NCBI GenBank assembly: GCA_002840835.1
Contig: PHCQ01000013.1
Coordinates: forward strand, 41,284-105,283
From: Betaproteobacteria bacterium HGW-Betaproteobacteria-16
GTDB taxonomy: Bacteria > Pseudomonadota > Gammaproteobacteria > Burkholderiales > Burkholderiaceae_C
Direction of reading: 5' to 3'
DNA length: 64,000 nucleotides
Each line of letters opens with the position of its first letter. The stretch's first letter is position 1. Positions 8,266 to 16,680 of the stretch are shown here, one piece after another. The notes beneath the pieces were generated by a model. That model had not been told where the DNA came from and did not search any database. It worked only from the letters and a program-made list of their open reading frames with translations. The translations under genes were made by a program, and so were the position numbers.

Positions 8266-8284
8266 TAGTAAAATCATTCTACGC

Positions 8285-8779
8285 ATGATGCCGGCTTTGT
8301 CAAAATCCTTTCACACACGTGACGCCTGGCGGCTGGGCAACGCGGGCCGTGTGCTGGGCGATGCGCTCACGCGTTTTGAGGCCCGGGTGCTTGAGCTGAT
8401 GGCCGCTTCCGGTCATGGCCAGACGCGGCTCTCGCATGTGAACCTGACCCGCCACCTGGATCTGGAAGGCACACGCATCACAGAGCTGGCTCGCCGCGCC
8501 CGCATGACAAATGCCGCCATGACCGAATTGATCGATCAATGCGAAACCCTGGGTTTGGTGGTGCGCGAAGTGGACGCGAGCGACAAGCGCGCCCGGACGG
8601 TGCACTTCACCGAAGCGGGGCGTGTGTGGTTGCTTGCCTTTGGCAAAGCGGTGAAAAAGGCAGAGCGCGAACTGTTCGCCGAGATAGGCCCCGAGGCCGC
8701 AGCAGTGCTGCTGGAGGGCCTCGGGCGCTACGCCGGAACGGTGGAGTCGATCCGGGTGGGCGGCAAACCGGTGCCTTGA
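8285..8779 (+). CDS. MarR-family transcriptional regulator
   Basis: 164 aa from the first of two adjacent ATG codons (8285, 8288); upstream frame overlaps the monooxygenase. The winged helix lies at about 50-120: ITELARRARMTNAAMTELIDQ is the helix-turn-helix and DASDKRARTVHFTEAG is the wing with the D-x-R-x-R-like signature. Flanking helices form the dimer interface. It probably represses the divergent FAD monooxygenase gene and itself, responding to an aromatic compound. Confidence 0.88.
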   Translation: MMPALSKSFHTRDAWRLGNAGRVLGDALTRFEARVLELMAASGHGQTRLSHVNLTRHLDLEGTRITELARRARMTNAAMTELIDQCETLGLVVREVDASDKRARTVHFTEAGRVWLLAFGKAVKKAERELFAEIGPEAAAVLLEGLGRYAGTVESIRVGGKPVP

Positions 8780-8911
8780 AGAGCCCCGGTGACGGTCGAA
8801 AGCAGTGACGGCCCGGAGGGACTCACAAAAGGGATGGAAAGTGGCGGTGAAACACTGGCGGGAAGACGCCGTGACGGAGCACGCAAAACGTGGTGGTGCT
8901 TTCGTTTTCGT

Positions 8912-9256
8912 TCAGGCCGGTTCCGATCCGCCGCCACCGATCGCCGCCTGCTTGTGGCCCACGTGGTAGGCCGTCAGCACATGGACCGCGATCATGTCCA
9001 GGCTGGGGCGGTGGTTGCCTTGTTTGTCCGTCCAGACCTTGGGCGTGAGAGAGCCTGAGAGGGCAATGGCGTCGCCATCGGCGAGGGCGAGCAACGCGAC
9101 GCAGGGGGCATCATCAAAGGCGATGACGTTGACGATGTGTTCTTCGTCGGCCTTGTTGCGCGCCAGCACCCTGGCCACGATGAACGAGCGGCCCATCTTG
9201 TCCACGCGCCGGGAGGCATCGCCCATCAGGCGGCCTGCGATCAATCCGTCAATCAT
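8912..9256 (-). CDS. short SSB-like single-stranded DNA-binding protein
   Basis: 114 aa from ATG 9256 (a TTG further up would add 20 low-complexity residues). The sequence follows the SSB OB-fold order: MIDGLIAGRLMGDASRR, then SFIVARVLAR, VNVIAFDD, GDAIALSGSLTPKVWTDKQGN and PSLDMIAVHVL. It lacks the linker and the acidic DDxIPF tail of housekeeping SSB, ending in GGGGSEPA, so it probably does not recruit repair partners through that tail. It follows a 158-aa hypothetical gene by 43 bp on the same strand. This is likely an accessory SSB; its process is unknown. Confidence 0.7.
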   Translation of the reverse strand: MIDGLIAGRLMGDASRRVDKMGRSFIVARVLARNKADEEHIVNVIAFDDAPCVALLALADGDAIALSGSLTPKVWTDKQGNHRPSLDMIAVHVLTAYHVGHKQAAIGGGGSEPA

Positions 9257-9299
9257 TTGCCTGGTTCCAGCTGAAGAGGAGGATGGTGGGGCGCGTGCA

Positions 9300-9776
9300 T
9301 CATCTTGGCTTCTCAAACCCTGAAGCGATCCAGGCCTGCGCGCTGTTCACCGTCAGTTTGAAGGTGGGCGGCACGGGCACGCTGGCTACCGGCTCTTCGA
9401 ATTCGTCCACGGCGGTCAGGGTGGCGGTGGCGCCTTCCTCGTCGGGCACGATGGCCAGCTCCACCCGGATGCGCTTGCCGTCGACCGACACGCTCACGTT
9501 CTTGTTGAGTTCGGCATGGCGTTGCTGTTCGGAACGGCGGATCACCTCCCTGGCCGTCTTGACCAGGGTGTTGAAGGCGGCGGTGTCCAGTGGCTTGGGG
9601 TTTTTCTTGTCGCGCCCCATGGTCCAGGGCCCCACCAGGGCGGGCTCGGCCTCGCCGTCGAGGTACATGGCCACGGCCCAGCCGTCATCGTCTTCGTTCT
9701 TGACGACGCGGGCGGTCCAGTGTTCGTCGCTCCACACGCGGTCTTCGCGCACGGGTTCGTTGGTGTCGGTGCTCAT
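9300..9776 (-). CDS. hypothetical protein upstream of SSB-like gene
   Basis: 158 aa, not recognised. It is acidic and soluble without a signal peptide. The N-terminal part (EDRVWSDEHWTARVVKNEDDDGW) and a central basic helix (LVKTAREVIRRSEQQRHAEL) are followed by a beta-rich segment with VDGKRIRVELAIVPDEEG. The ATG at 9776 is 13 bp after the FKBP stop, and the SSB-like gene follows, so all three may be cotranscribed. The coupling to an SSB-like gene suggests a DNA-related role, but nothing in the sequence proves it. Confidence 0.7.
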   Translation of the reverse strand: MSTDTNEPVREDRVWSDEHWTARVVKNEDDDGWAVAMYLDGEAEPALVGPWTMGRDKKNPKPLDTAAFNTLVKTAREVIRRSEQQRHAELNKNVSVSVDGKRIRVELAIVPDEEGATATLTAVDEFEEPVASVPVPPTFKLTVNSAQAWIASGFEKPR

Positions 9777-9789
9777 GAACGCATTGGTG

Positions 9790-10215
9790 TCATTGAACCG
9801 CGAGCAACTGCACCTGGAACTTCAGCGTGCTGTTGGGTGGAATCACGCCAGGAATGCCGCGTTCGCCATAGGCGGTGGCGGGTGGGCAGGTGAGGTCGGC
9901 TGTATCGCCCACTTTCATTTCCTGTACCGCCTGCGTCCAGCACGGCACCACGCGGTTCAGCGGGAAGCTCGCCGGCTGGCCGCGCTTGTGTGAGCTGTCG
10001 AACTCGGTGCCATCGAGCAGCGTGCCGCGGTAGTGCACCTGCACCGTGTCGGTGGACTTGGGTTGGGCTCCGTTGCCTGCTTTTGTCCATTTCATCGCCA
10101 CGCCTGATGGCAGCACCTTGTCGGCGGGCAGGGCCGTGGTCTGGGCATGGGCCGTGAAAGCGCTCAAGGCCAGGGCGGCGGCAACAAGGGTGGCAAGGGA
10201 GTAGTGGTTTTTCAT
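9790..10215 (-). CDS. FKBP-type peptidyl-prolyl isomerase, exported
   Basis: 141 aa from ATG 10215. Residues 1-24 are a signal peptide (hydrophobic core LATLVAAALALSAF ending AHA/Q). The rest is one FKBP domain: VQVHYRGTLLDGTEFDSS, then GQPASFPLNRVVPCWTQAVQEM, where I/V-P-x-W is the substrate pocket, and the closing GERGIPGVIPPNSTLKFQVQLL. It should catalyse proline isomerisation in periplasmic protein folding. It lacks the N-terminal dimerisation domain of FkpA/Mip, so it is a minimal single-domain form. Confidence 0.92.
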   Translation of the reverse strand: MKNHYSLATLVAAALALSAFTAHAQTTALPADKVLPSGVAMKWTKAGNGAQPKSTDTVQVHYRGTLLDGTEFDSSHKRGQPASFPLNRVVPCWTQAVQEMKVGDTADLTCPPATAYGERGIPGVIPPNSTLKFQVQLLAVQ

Positions 10216-10474
10216 GGTGCTGTGGCGGGGTGGCGATGGGCAATCGGCTGCCATGAAACCCATGACCAGCCTGCCGACCGATGTCGTGACCTGCAAGGTT
10301 ATCCGAATATCGGCGCGTCTTGTCTCAGGGGTGCCGGTGGCCCCGTTTCACGAGGCTTCGTCGCAGGCGTGTCCGATGTTCGGTGGATGGTTTCGTTTCA
10401 TCGCGACCGTGATGCCAGATGCCAGAGGCCAGAGGTCAGATCGGCCGATCACGTCGACGCACACGAAATCATTC

Positions 10475-11476
10475 TCATCGTCTCAGTCCGAATCTCAAGC
10501 GATGGTCGCGTGGCGTTGACTGCACCCATTGTTTGAACACTTTGCTGAAAGTGGATACATCCGCATAGCCGCAGCGCTGCGTGATGTCTTCCAGCGACAG
10601 TTGAGTCGACTCCAGCAGCGCCTTTGCACGCTCGACGCGCAATTGCTGTGTGTAGCGCACAGGACTCATGCCGATGGCGTCCTGAAAACGCCGCAACAGG
10701 GTGCGTGGGCTGGTGTTGCAGTAGGCGGCCAGTTCCGCCATCGCCCACGGTTGGTCGAGGCGCTGGTTCAGCCAGCGGCGGGCGCGTTCGATGATGGCGT
10801 GACCGTCGCTCTGGATCAGTGCTGAGGTGATGTACGGCGCTTGCGATCTGCGGCTGGCGTCCATCACAAGGATTTTGGCGACGGCCTGTCGCAATGGGTC
10901 ACCGCCATAGTGACCCACCAGCCACAGCGCAAGATCGAAATAAGACGTGACGCCGCCGGAGGACACGATGTTGCGGTCATGCACGATCAATTGCTCGGCA
11001 TCGAGCTCGACCTCTGGAAAGCGCTGGCGGAAGTACGCGCCGAGCCACCAACTCGTGGTGGCACGCCGACCGCCCAGCAGGCCGGCATGCGCCAGCAGGC
11101 AAGTACTTGAACAACTGGCGGTCATCAGGCCGCCAGTGGCGGCATATGCCTGCAGCGCGCGACGCTCCGGTGTGAGCTGCTCCAGCAGGCCAGTCAGTTG
11201 TGGTGGCGCGTCGTGATCGATGGGCGGAACCACCAGGGCCTGGAGCGTGGCCTCGTCAAAGCGGCTGGTTGGGAACTGCACACCATCGATGTTGGTCACG
11301 CGCGCTTTGCGCGCACTGATCCAGAAAGCCTCGAAGTGCACACGTTGTTTGGCAGGGCGCAACTGTGCGACCGTATTGGCGACCTTGAACACGTCGATGG
11401 GGGCCATTGCGCCGCTCTTCAGGCACCCGGGGAAGACAAGAACGCCGATACGGACGGATGGAATGTGCTTCGCCAT
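10475..11476 (-). CDS. GlxA-family AraC-type regulator with DJ-1/PfpI domain
   Basis: 333 aa from ATG 11476. Residues 1-190 are a DJ-1/PfpI-like fold (VRIGVLVFPGCLKSGAMAP, then TGGLMTASCSSTCLLAHAGLLGGRRAT with a cysteine at the nucleophile elbow). Residues about 230-333 hold two AraC helix-turn-helices (MAELAAYCNTSPRTLLRRF and LEDITQRCGYADVSTFSKVFK). GlxA regulators control amine and amino-acid or stress genes. It is divergent from a MAPEG gene across 134 bp and may control it. The gap after its stop (10216-10474, toward the FKBP gene) shows no recognisable feature. Confidence 0.9.
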   Translation of the reverse strand: MAKHIPSVRIGVLVFPGCLKSGAMAPIDVFKVANTVAQLRPAKQRVHFEAFWISARKARVTNIDGVQFPTSRFDEATLQALVVPPIDHDAPPQLTGLLEQLTPERRALQAYAATGGLMTASCSSTCLLAHAGLLGGRRATTSWWLGAYFRQRFPEVELDAEQLIVHDRNIVSSGGVTSYFDLALWLVGHYGGDPLRQAVAKILVMDASRRSQAPYITSALIQSDGHAIIERARRWLNQRLDQPWAMAELAAYCNTSPRTLLRRFQDAIGMSPVRYTQQLRVERAKALLESTQLSLEDITQRCGYADVSTFSKVFKQWVQSTPRDHRLRFGLRR

Positions 11477-11610
11477 GTGGCGGATTTCAACATGACTTTG
11501 TCTATTCAGCCAATGGCGAATACACACCACGATGCAGAGAATCCAGGTCAGACGGTCGAATGCTGCTTACGCATCGACCGTGGCCCAGAGCATTTATTTC
11601 AGGAGAAACC

Positions 11611-12060
11611 ATGTCCGAGTACCCAGCTTTTCCAGCGTTTGCAATGGCCGTTGTCGCGCTGTTTGCGAAAGTGACCCTGACCAGCGTGCTGCAGGTCGTT
11701 TGCCGCTTCCGTTCTCGTGCCTTCCTGCTGCCGGAAGATGCGGCCCTGGCGGGTGTTCGCCCGCAAGCGGCGGAGACCCCTTTCGTGCAACGCTGTGCAA
11801 GCGTGTGGCGCAACGACACGGAGAACCTGCCGTTGTTCCTTTTGCTTGCATTGACCTACACCTTGCTGGGCGCATCCATGGCGTCGGTGCAGTGGCTGTT
11901 CACCTCCTATGTGGTGCTGCGCTACCTCCACACGTTCGCATACCTGCGTGGTTGGCAGCCATGGCGTGCGCTGCTGTACATGGCTGGCATGCTGGTCTGC
12001 TGGATGATTGCCGTTCAACTCGTCATGCGGGTCGCCTTGACCTTCACCCTGCCAACATGA
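11611..12060 (+). CDS. MAPEG-family membrane protein
   Basis: 149 aa from ATG 11611 with AGGAG 5 bp upstream. Four hydrophobic segments and the family pattern RxxNDxEN (here VWRNDTENLPLFLLLA), then LRYLHTFAYLRG, mark the MAPEG family (microsomal glutathione transferase/eicosanoid enzymes). Bacterial members bind glutathione or lipids, with mostly unknown substrates. It is divergent from the GlxA regulator and convergent with the histidine kinase at 12084, separated by 23 bp. Confidence 0.88.
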   Translation: MSEYPAFPAFAMAVVALFAKVTLTSVLQVVCRFRSRAFLLPEDAALAGVRPQAAETPFVQRCASVWRNDTENLPLFLLLALTYTLLGASMASVQWLFTSYVVLRYLHTFAYLRGWQPWRALLYMAGMLVCWMIAVQLVMRVALTFTLPT

Positions 12061-12083
12061 CATGCGCCCGCGAGGTGCGTCGA

Positions 12084-14228
12084 TCAGCTGGCAGTGACCG
12101 GAGTTCTCAGCGGCAGCCGAAGCTCGAAGCAGACACCGTCTGTGGTGTTGATCGCCAGGATCGTGCCGCCCATCTTGGCCATGTAGGTGCGGGCCACATA
12201 CAGGCCCTGACCGCGCTGTTCGCCGGTCTGTGGCGTGTTCGGGTCCGAGACCCCGTATTCGAAGATGCGGTCGATGAGCGCGGCGTCGATCGGCGGCCCC
12301 TGGTTGATGACTGCTACGACCGCCATGGCGCCATCGGTGCGCAACTGGATCTTCACCGGCGTGCCAGGTGTGCGGTAACGATCTGCGTTGCGCAACACGT
12401 GGGTGACCACGTCTTCCAGCGAATGCTCGTCGGCACCCACCCACACCGGCGTGGCCATGCCTTCGTACGCCACATCGGCAATGCCGGCGTGCGGCGCATT
12501 CCCTGCCACCAGCGCCAGAAACGCGTTCAGGTCCAGGGTTTCCAGTTGCAGTGGCGCGGCAGAAAAGGCCTCGCTGGGCGACGCCGTGCCGTAGAGCACG
12601 CGCACCGCCTGCTGCATGCGCTGCACGTAGCGGTGGCTGGGGTCTTGCGCATCGGGGTGCAGCACCATCATCGACTGCAGCGGCGACATGATCTCGTGCC
12701 CTACGGCGTGCCACATGTCGCGCTCCTGTTCGGCGCGAATGTGCTCGCGACGCACGCCGTCTTTCACCCGCTCCAGCAGCGTGGCCAGGGTGTTGGCCAG
12801 AATGCCGAGTTCGTCCTTGCCGCCCAGGTCTTTCACATCGAGTTCGCCCAGCCTGCGGTCCACCTGAGGGTCCTGCATGTTGTAACGCAGCGCGGCCGCG
12901 CGCCGTGTGAGCAGGGTGATGCGCCGCATCAGCCCGACTTCAATCAACAGCCAGGTCAGCGCGATGGCCGCCAGCATGGCGCCCACGTACCAGCTCATGC
13001 GGGTGGCGGTGGCGCCCAGGTGGCGGTCCACGCTCGTGGGGTCGCCGGTGAGGATGAGCCGGTATCGCCCGGCCGGCGTGGTCACTGTGTCCTGCGCACT
13101 GAGCAGCACGCTGGCAGCGCGGTCGTCTACCGGCGGCAGGCGCTGCATCAGCCGGGTGATCCAGGGTGCGACCGCTTCTTCGTCCTGAGTCAGGCCGGCC
13201 AGTTCGGTCACGGGGCGGTTGCCTGCGCTGCGCATCCGCTCAATGCGCAGCACTTCACCAGGCGCCAGGGCCCCGGTCAACTCGTCCAGCGAAAAAGGCT
13301 TGAGCGCACCGGCCTCAGTGCTGTCAAACACCGGGGTTTCACCTTCGGGCAACCATTGCAGGCGCACACGCGTGGCGTTCAGGTTGGCCGGCGGCCAGGG
13401 TGCCCGGCCTTCGGCAAACAGCTGGTCGCGCCAAGCCTCCACCGGCAGGCGAATCGACACCAGCGAACGGCGATTGCAGCCGGGCAGGCTGTCGGTGGCC
13501 TCGGCACATTCACCGTCCTGCCAGAGCCAGCCGCGGAAATCGCGCACCGGCCGGGCCAGCCGGTGCAACGCCGCACCGTCGCCCGCAAAGCCGGTGAGCC
13601 GGCCCCGCAGGCCGGCCCGCCCCGCATCCACCGGCACGCCTCGTCCGGCCTCGAACGGCGCCACCCATTCGTGCGACTTGCCGTCCACGGTCAGCGTGAC
13701 CCGCGCCCGGCTTACCGGCAGCAGGTCGATCTGGCCGCGCTTGCGGGGGTTGCCGGGCGGCAGCACCAGATCGGCCACCAGATAGAGAAAAGCGCCTGCG
13801 TAGGCCTGGCTACCCACCGCCACACAAAGCTGGTGGCCGTCGGGCCAGCGCAAGGCGCAGCCGCTCATCTCCACCGCCTGGCGAGCCTTGAACGGGTCGC
13901 CGAAATCCAGCGCCGAAAACGGCAGCACCACCGGCGTGATGTCGCCGTTGACCAGCACCGGTGCGTGCGCGTTGATCAGCGCGAGCTGTCCGGTGGGGTG
14001 GCGCAGTTGCGCGCTGATGCTGGAGAGGCGCTGGTGAAAGCCCGCTTCGTAACGGTCGCGGCTGCGTTGGCGTTCTTCGGTCAGCAGCGTCACGGCCAGT
14101 GCCAGCGTGGCCAGCGCCAGCAGCACAAAAGCGCCATGAAACACCAGGCGCCGCCGGAACGCCGCCAGCGGCAGGCGCGGCAGCGCCAGCGGGGGCAGGG
14201 CAGGCACGTCCAGCGGACCCAATTTCAT
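12084..14228 (-). CDS. membrane sensor histidine kinase
   Basis: 714 aa from ATG 14228 with GGAGG upstream; longer frames run into the repeat and are rejected. Residues about 27-48 are a membrane segment, about 50-380 a large periplasmic domain, and WYVGAMLAAIALTWLLIEV the second membrane helix, followed by HAMP. The H-box is AVGHEIMSPLQSMM; the N-box is DVVTHVLRNADRY and the G2 box is RGQGLYVARTYM. The periplasmic domain is not one I recognise. The response regulator at 14488-15177 lies just upstream on the same strand and is the probable partner, separated by two repeats. Confidence 0.85.
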   Translation of the reverse strand: MKLGPLDVPALPPLALPRLPLAAFRRRLVFHGAFVLLALATLALAVTLLTEERQRSRDRYEAGFHQRLSSISAQLRHPTGQLALINAHAPVLVNGDITPVVLPFSALDFGDPFKARQAVEMSGCALRWPDGHQLCVAVGSQAYAGAFLYLVADLVLPPGNPRKRGQIDLLPVSRARVTLTVDGKSHEWVAPFEAGRGVPVDAGRAGLRGRLTGFAGDGAALHRLARPVRDFRGWLWQDGECAEATDSLPGCNRRSLVSIRLPVEAWRDQLFAEGRAPWPPANLNATRVRLQWLPEGETPVFDSTEAGALKPFSLDELTGALAPGEVLRIERMRSAGNRPVTELAGLTQDEEAVAPWITRLMQRLPPVDDRAASVLLSAQDTVTTPAGRYRLILTGDPTSVDRHLGATATRMSWYVGAMLAAIALTWLLIEVGLMRRITLLTRRAAALRYNMQDPQVDRRLGELDVKDLGGKDELGILANTLATLLERVKDGVRREHIRAEQERDMWHAVGHEIMSPLQSMMVLHPDAQDPSHRYVQRMQQAVRVLYGTASPSEAFSAAPLQLETLDLNAFLALVAGNAPHAGIADVAYEGMATPVWVGADEHSLEDVVTHVLRNADRYRTPGTPVKIQLRTDGAMAVVAVINQGPPIDAALIDRIFEYGVSDPNTPQTGEQRGQGLYVARTYMAKMGGTILAINTTDGVCFELRLPLRTPVTAS

Positions 14229-14270
14229 AGGGAGCCTCCGGTGCGCAGTTGACCCATTCCAGGCGCACCG

Positions 14271-14354
14271 CGGAACCGGCTTTGCCGGGCCGCGGGTGCG
14301 GTCCCCCTCCCGCCGAAGGCGAGAGAGGGGGAAGACGCGAAGCGGCGCAGGGGG
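14271..14354. repeat. GC-rich intergenic repeat, copy 1 of tandem pair
   Basis: About 84 bp, nearly identical to the copy at 14401-14483. It contains the hairpin core GGAACCGGCTTTGCCGGGCC, a second hairpin around CCCTCC-CGCCGAAGGCG, and ends in GAAGCGGCGCAGGGGG. Related cores occur at about 40863 and 48989. It looks like a REP-type element. Confidence 0.85.
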
Positions 14355-14400
14355 AGCCACCGATTTCCCGGAGCGCGTGCCTCAAATCCAGGGCTCCCGT

Positions 14401-14483
14401 GGAACCGGCTTTGCCGGGCCACAGGGTGCGTCCCCCTCCCGCCGAAGGCGAGAGAGGGGGAAGACGCGAAGCGGCGCAGGGGG
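14401..14483. repeat. GC-rich intergenic repeat, copy 2 of tandem pair
   Basis: Same element as 14271-14354 and in the same orientation. Its GGGGG end lies 4 bp before the stop codon position of the response regulator on the minus strand, i.e. immediately downstream of that gene's coding end. Confidence 0.85.
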
Positions 14484-14487
14484 TGCC

Positions 14488-15177
14488 TCATCTACTCCAG
14501 CGGAAGCCGCGCATGGGTACGTTCTCCACTGAGTCGAAGCCAGGGTCCACGTCGCGAAACGCTTCGCGGATGCTGCTCACGTGCTTGCGCACGTTGTCGC
14601 GGTTGCGCCCACTCTTGACCACTTCAAATAGATCCTCGTAGCTCACCACCTCGCCCTTGCGCTGGACCAGCGTGGCCAGGATCCGCTGGGCGGTCAGGGG
14701 CAAGTTGATGCGCTGGCCGCGCCAGGTGGGGCTGCGTTGCCACAGCGGGTCCAGGCAGAGTTCTTCTGCCGGCACGGGCGGCGCATCCATCTGGCGCTGG
14801 CGCGCGGTGCGCAGGATGTCCAGGAAGGTTTCGACGAATTCGGCTTCTTCAAACGTGGTCTTCTGCAGGTAGTCCCAGGCATCGAGCGCCTTCATGATGC
14901 TGCGGTAGATGGCCGCCGGCATGGCCGAGACCACCAGCACCGGTGTGCCCTGGTGCAGCTTGTTGATGGTGTTGATGATGGCCACGCCGGCGTGGCGCTC
15001 GCGCCCCAGTTCGATGTCGAGCACCACCAGGTCGTAGCGCTCGCGGGCCAGCGCGGCTTCGGCGCTGTCGCGGTCGAACCACTGGTCGATCTGCATGTGC
15101 GGACGGGTCGCACGGATCCAGCCGCACAGCTGGTTGCTGGTCGGGCGGTCGTCTTCAATCACGGCGACTTTGTCCAT
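14488..15177 (-). CDS. response regulator with winged-helix output
   Basis: 229 aa. The receiver has the acidic pocket (VIEDDR), phosphoacceptor Asp in LVVLDIELGRE and the conserved Ser/Thr (LVVSAM); the usual K-P is altered to LQKTTF. Residues about 140-229 fit an OmpR-like winged helix (LPLTAQRILATLVQRKGEVVSYEDLFEVV...NVRKHVSSIREAF). It sits upstream of the sensor kinase on the same strand. The 260 bp between them hold two repeats and probably a transcript end or processing site, so the levels of the two proteins may differ. Confidence 0.85.
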   Translation of the reverse strand: MDKVAVIEDDRPTSNQLCGWIRATRPHMQIDQWFDRDSAEAALARERYDLVVLDIELGRERHAGVAIINTINKLHQGTPVLVVSAMPAAIYRSIMKALDAWDYLQKTTFEEAEFVETFLDILRTARQRQMDAPPVPAEELCLDPLWQRSPTWRGQRINLPLTAQRILATLVQRKGEVVSYEDLFEVVKSGRNRDNVRKHVSSIREAFRDVDPGFDSVENVPMRGFRWSR

Positions 15178-15342
15178 GCGCGGATTATCGAGGGGCGGCT
15201 GAGGCTACCCTGTGAGTTTTTCTTCCCGGGCGGGCAGAAACACAGTCGCGGGCACCCTGGCGGCTTCCGGGGCATGTGCGGACCATTGTGATCATGGTGC
15301 TGCCCGTTGGGGGTGGCGCCCACCAACGCAGGAGAAACCACC

Positions 15343-16680
15343 ATGCCCATGTTCGATGCCTTGTCCCGCGCCTGGCGCCGCCTCAGAGGCAAGAGCCACA
15401 ACCTTGAGGCAGATGCGCCCGAAACCGAATTTGCACCGTCGACCGGCACCCCTGCTCCAGCGAACGCGAGGCCGTACCGCCCCATGCCCATGCCCCGGGT
15501 GGATCTTCAGCCGCTGGTGGTGGGCGTGCTGGTGGTGTCGCTGGTTTCTGGAGCCGCCTGGGTGATGGTCAAGTACCCGCCGGTGCGGCAACTGGTGCCG
15601 GGGGAACTGGCGGTGCGCAGCAACCAGCTGACCGGCGACACCACGGTCTGGCGCAGCGGCAGCCTGTGGGCCTGGCCCGGCATCCACCGCGTCACGGTGC
15701 ACGACCTGAACGACCGCCACTGGGAGGCCACGGCCATGGCCCGCGCCGACGGGTCGGAGCCGGCGCAGACGGTGGAGGGTTTGTCGATCGGCATTGCGCT
15801 CAAGCTGCGCTACGCCATCGATGTGGAACAGCGTTCGGGCGCGCAACTGCACAGCCTGCCCGCCAACCTGGACCAGCAGATCGTGGAGCCGGCGGTGCAG
15901 GCCACGGTCTACAAGATTGTGTCGCGGCACACGGTGCGCGAGATTTTTTCGTCGCAGCGCGGCCAGATCGAGGAGGCGATGGTGCGCGAGATCGGCACGC
16001 GCCTGGCGCGCGATGGCCTGGTGCTGCGCTCGCTGCACATCGGCCAGATCGACCTGCCTGCCGACTACCGGCGCGGCATGGAGGTGCTGCTGACCGAAGG
16101 CCTGGAGGCCGAGAAGATGCGCTACACGCTGGAGCTGCGCGAAAAGCAGGTGCGCGAAGGCGAGTTGAGAGCCAATGCCGACAAGGCACGGCGCGAGATC
16201 GCTGCTGAGGCCGCTGCACGCGAACAGATCATTGCCGCCAAGGCGCAGGAAGAAGCGATGAAACACGTGCTGCCGTTCAAGCAGCGCCAGATCGAGCAGC
16301 GCAAGCTCGAAGCCGAAGCCGCCCGCGTGCAACGGGTGCAGCAGGCCAAGGCCAACGCCGAGGCGCGCGAGATCGAATCGCAGGCCGAAGCCGATGCGCG
16401 CCGCAAGCTGGCCGACGCTGAAGCCTACCGCCAGGCCAGCCTGGGCAAGGTGCAGGCCGAGCAGATGGCGGTGGAGGGCGCGCTCATCACCCGCCACCCG
16501 CTGCTGATCCAGAAGACCATGGCCGACCGCCTGAGCGACAAGGTGCAGGTAATCATCGCTTCGCCACCGCAGAGCGGGGGGTTCATCGGTGACCAGTTGC
16601 TGGGCACCACAACCGCAGCCGCACCGCGTGGCCGGCAGGTCACCTACCTGGAAGACGAACACAGGGTAGTGGAGCGATGA
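15343..16680 (+). CDS. SPFH/band-7 (prohibitin-like) membrane protein
   Basis: 445 aa from ATG 15343 with AGGAG 8 bp upstream. A cytosolic N-terminus of about 55 residues precedes one membrane segment (LVVGVLVVSLVSGAAWVMV). The SPFH domain spans about 85-260 (WPGIHRVTVHDLNDRHWEA, IEEAMVREIGTRLARDGL). A long Ala/Glu/Arg coiled coil spans about 260-390 (KMRYTLELREKQVREGELRA onward). Such proteins form ring or cage assemblies that organise membrane microdomains or control proteases (HflK/stomatin-like). Its stop overlaps the next start by 4 bp (ATGA), so it is tightly coupled to the exported protein downstream. Confidence 0.88.
   Translation: MPMFDALSRAWRRLRGKSHNLEADAPETEFAPSTGTPAPANARPYRPMPMPRVDLQPLVVGVLVVSLVSGAAWVMVKYPPVRQLVPGELAVRSNQLTGDTTVWRSGSLWAWPGIHRVTVHDLNDRHWEATAMARADGSEPAQTVEGLSIGIALKLRYAIDVEQRSGAQLHSLPANLDQQIVEPAVQATVYKIVSRHTVREIFSSQRGQIEEAMVREIGTRLARDGLVLRSLHIGQIDLPADYRRGMEVLLTEGLEAEKMRYTLELREKQVREGELRANADKARREIAAEAAAREQIIAAKAQEEAMKHVLPFKQRQIEQRKLEAEAARVQRVQQAKANAEAREIESQAEADARRKLADAEAYRQASLGKVQAEQMAVEGALITRHPLLIQKTMADRLSDKVQVIIASPPQSGGFIGDQLLGTTTAAAPRGRQVTYLEDEHRVVER

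Noticed and set aside
11532..14252. A 906-codon open frame on the plus strand opposite the sensor kinase
   Set aside because: It is an antisense frame in GC-rich DNA. The minus strand holds a complete kinase with H, N and G boxes; the plus-strand translation is rich in His, Arg and Gln with no domain.
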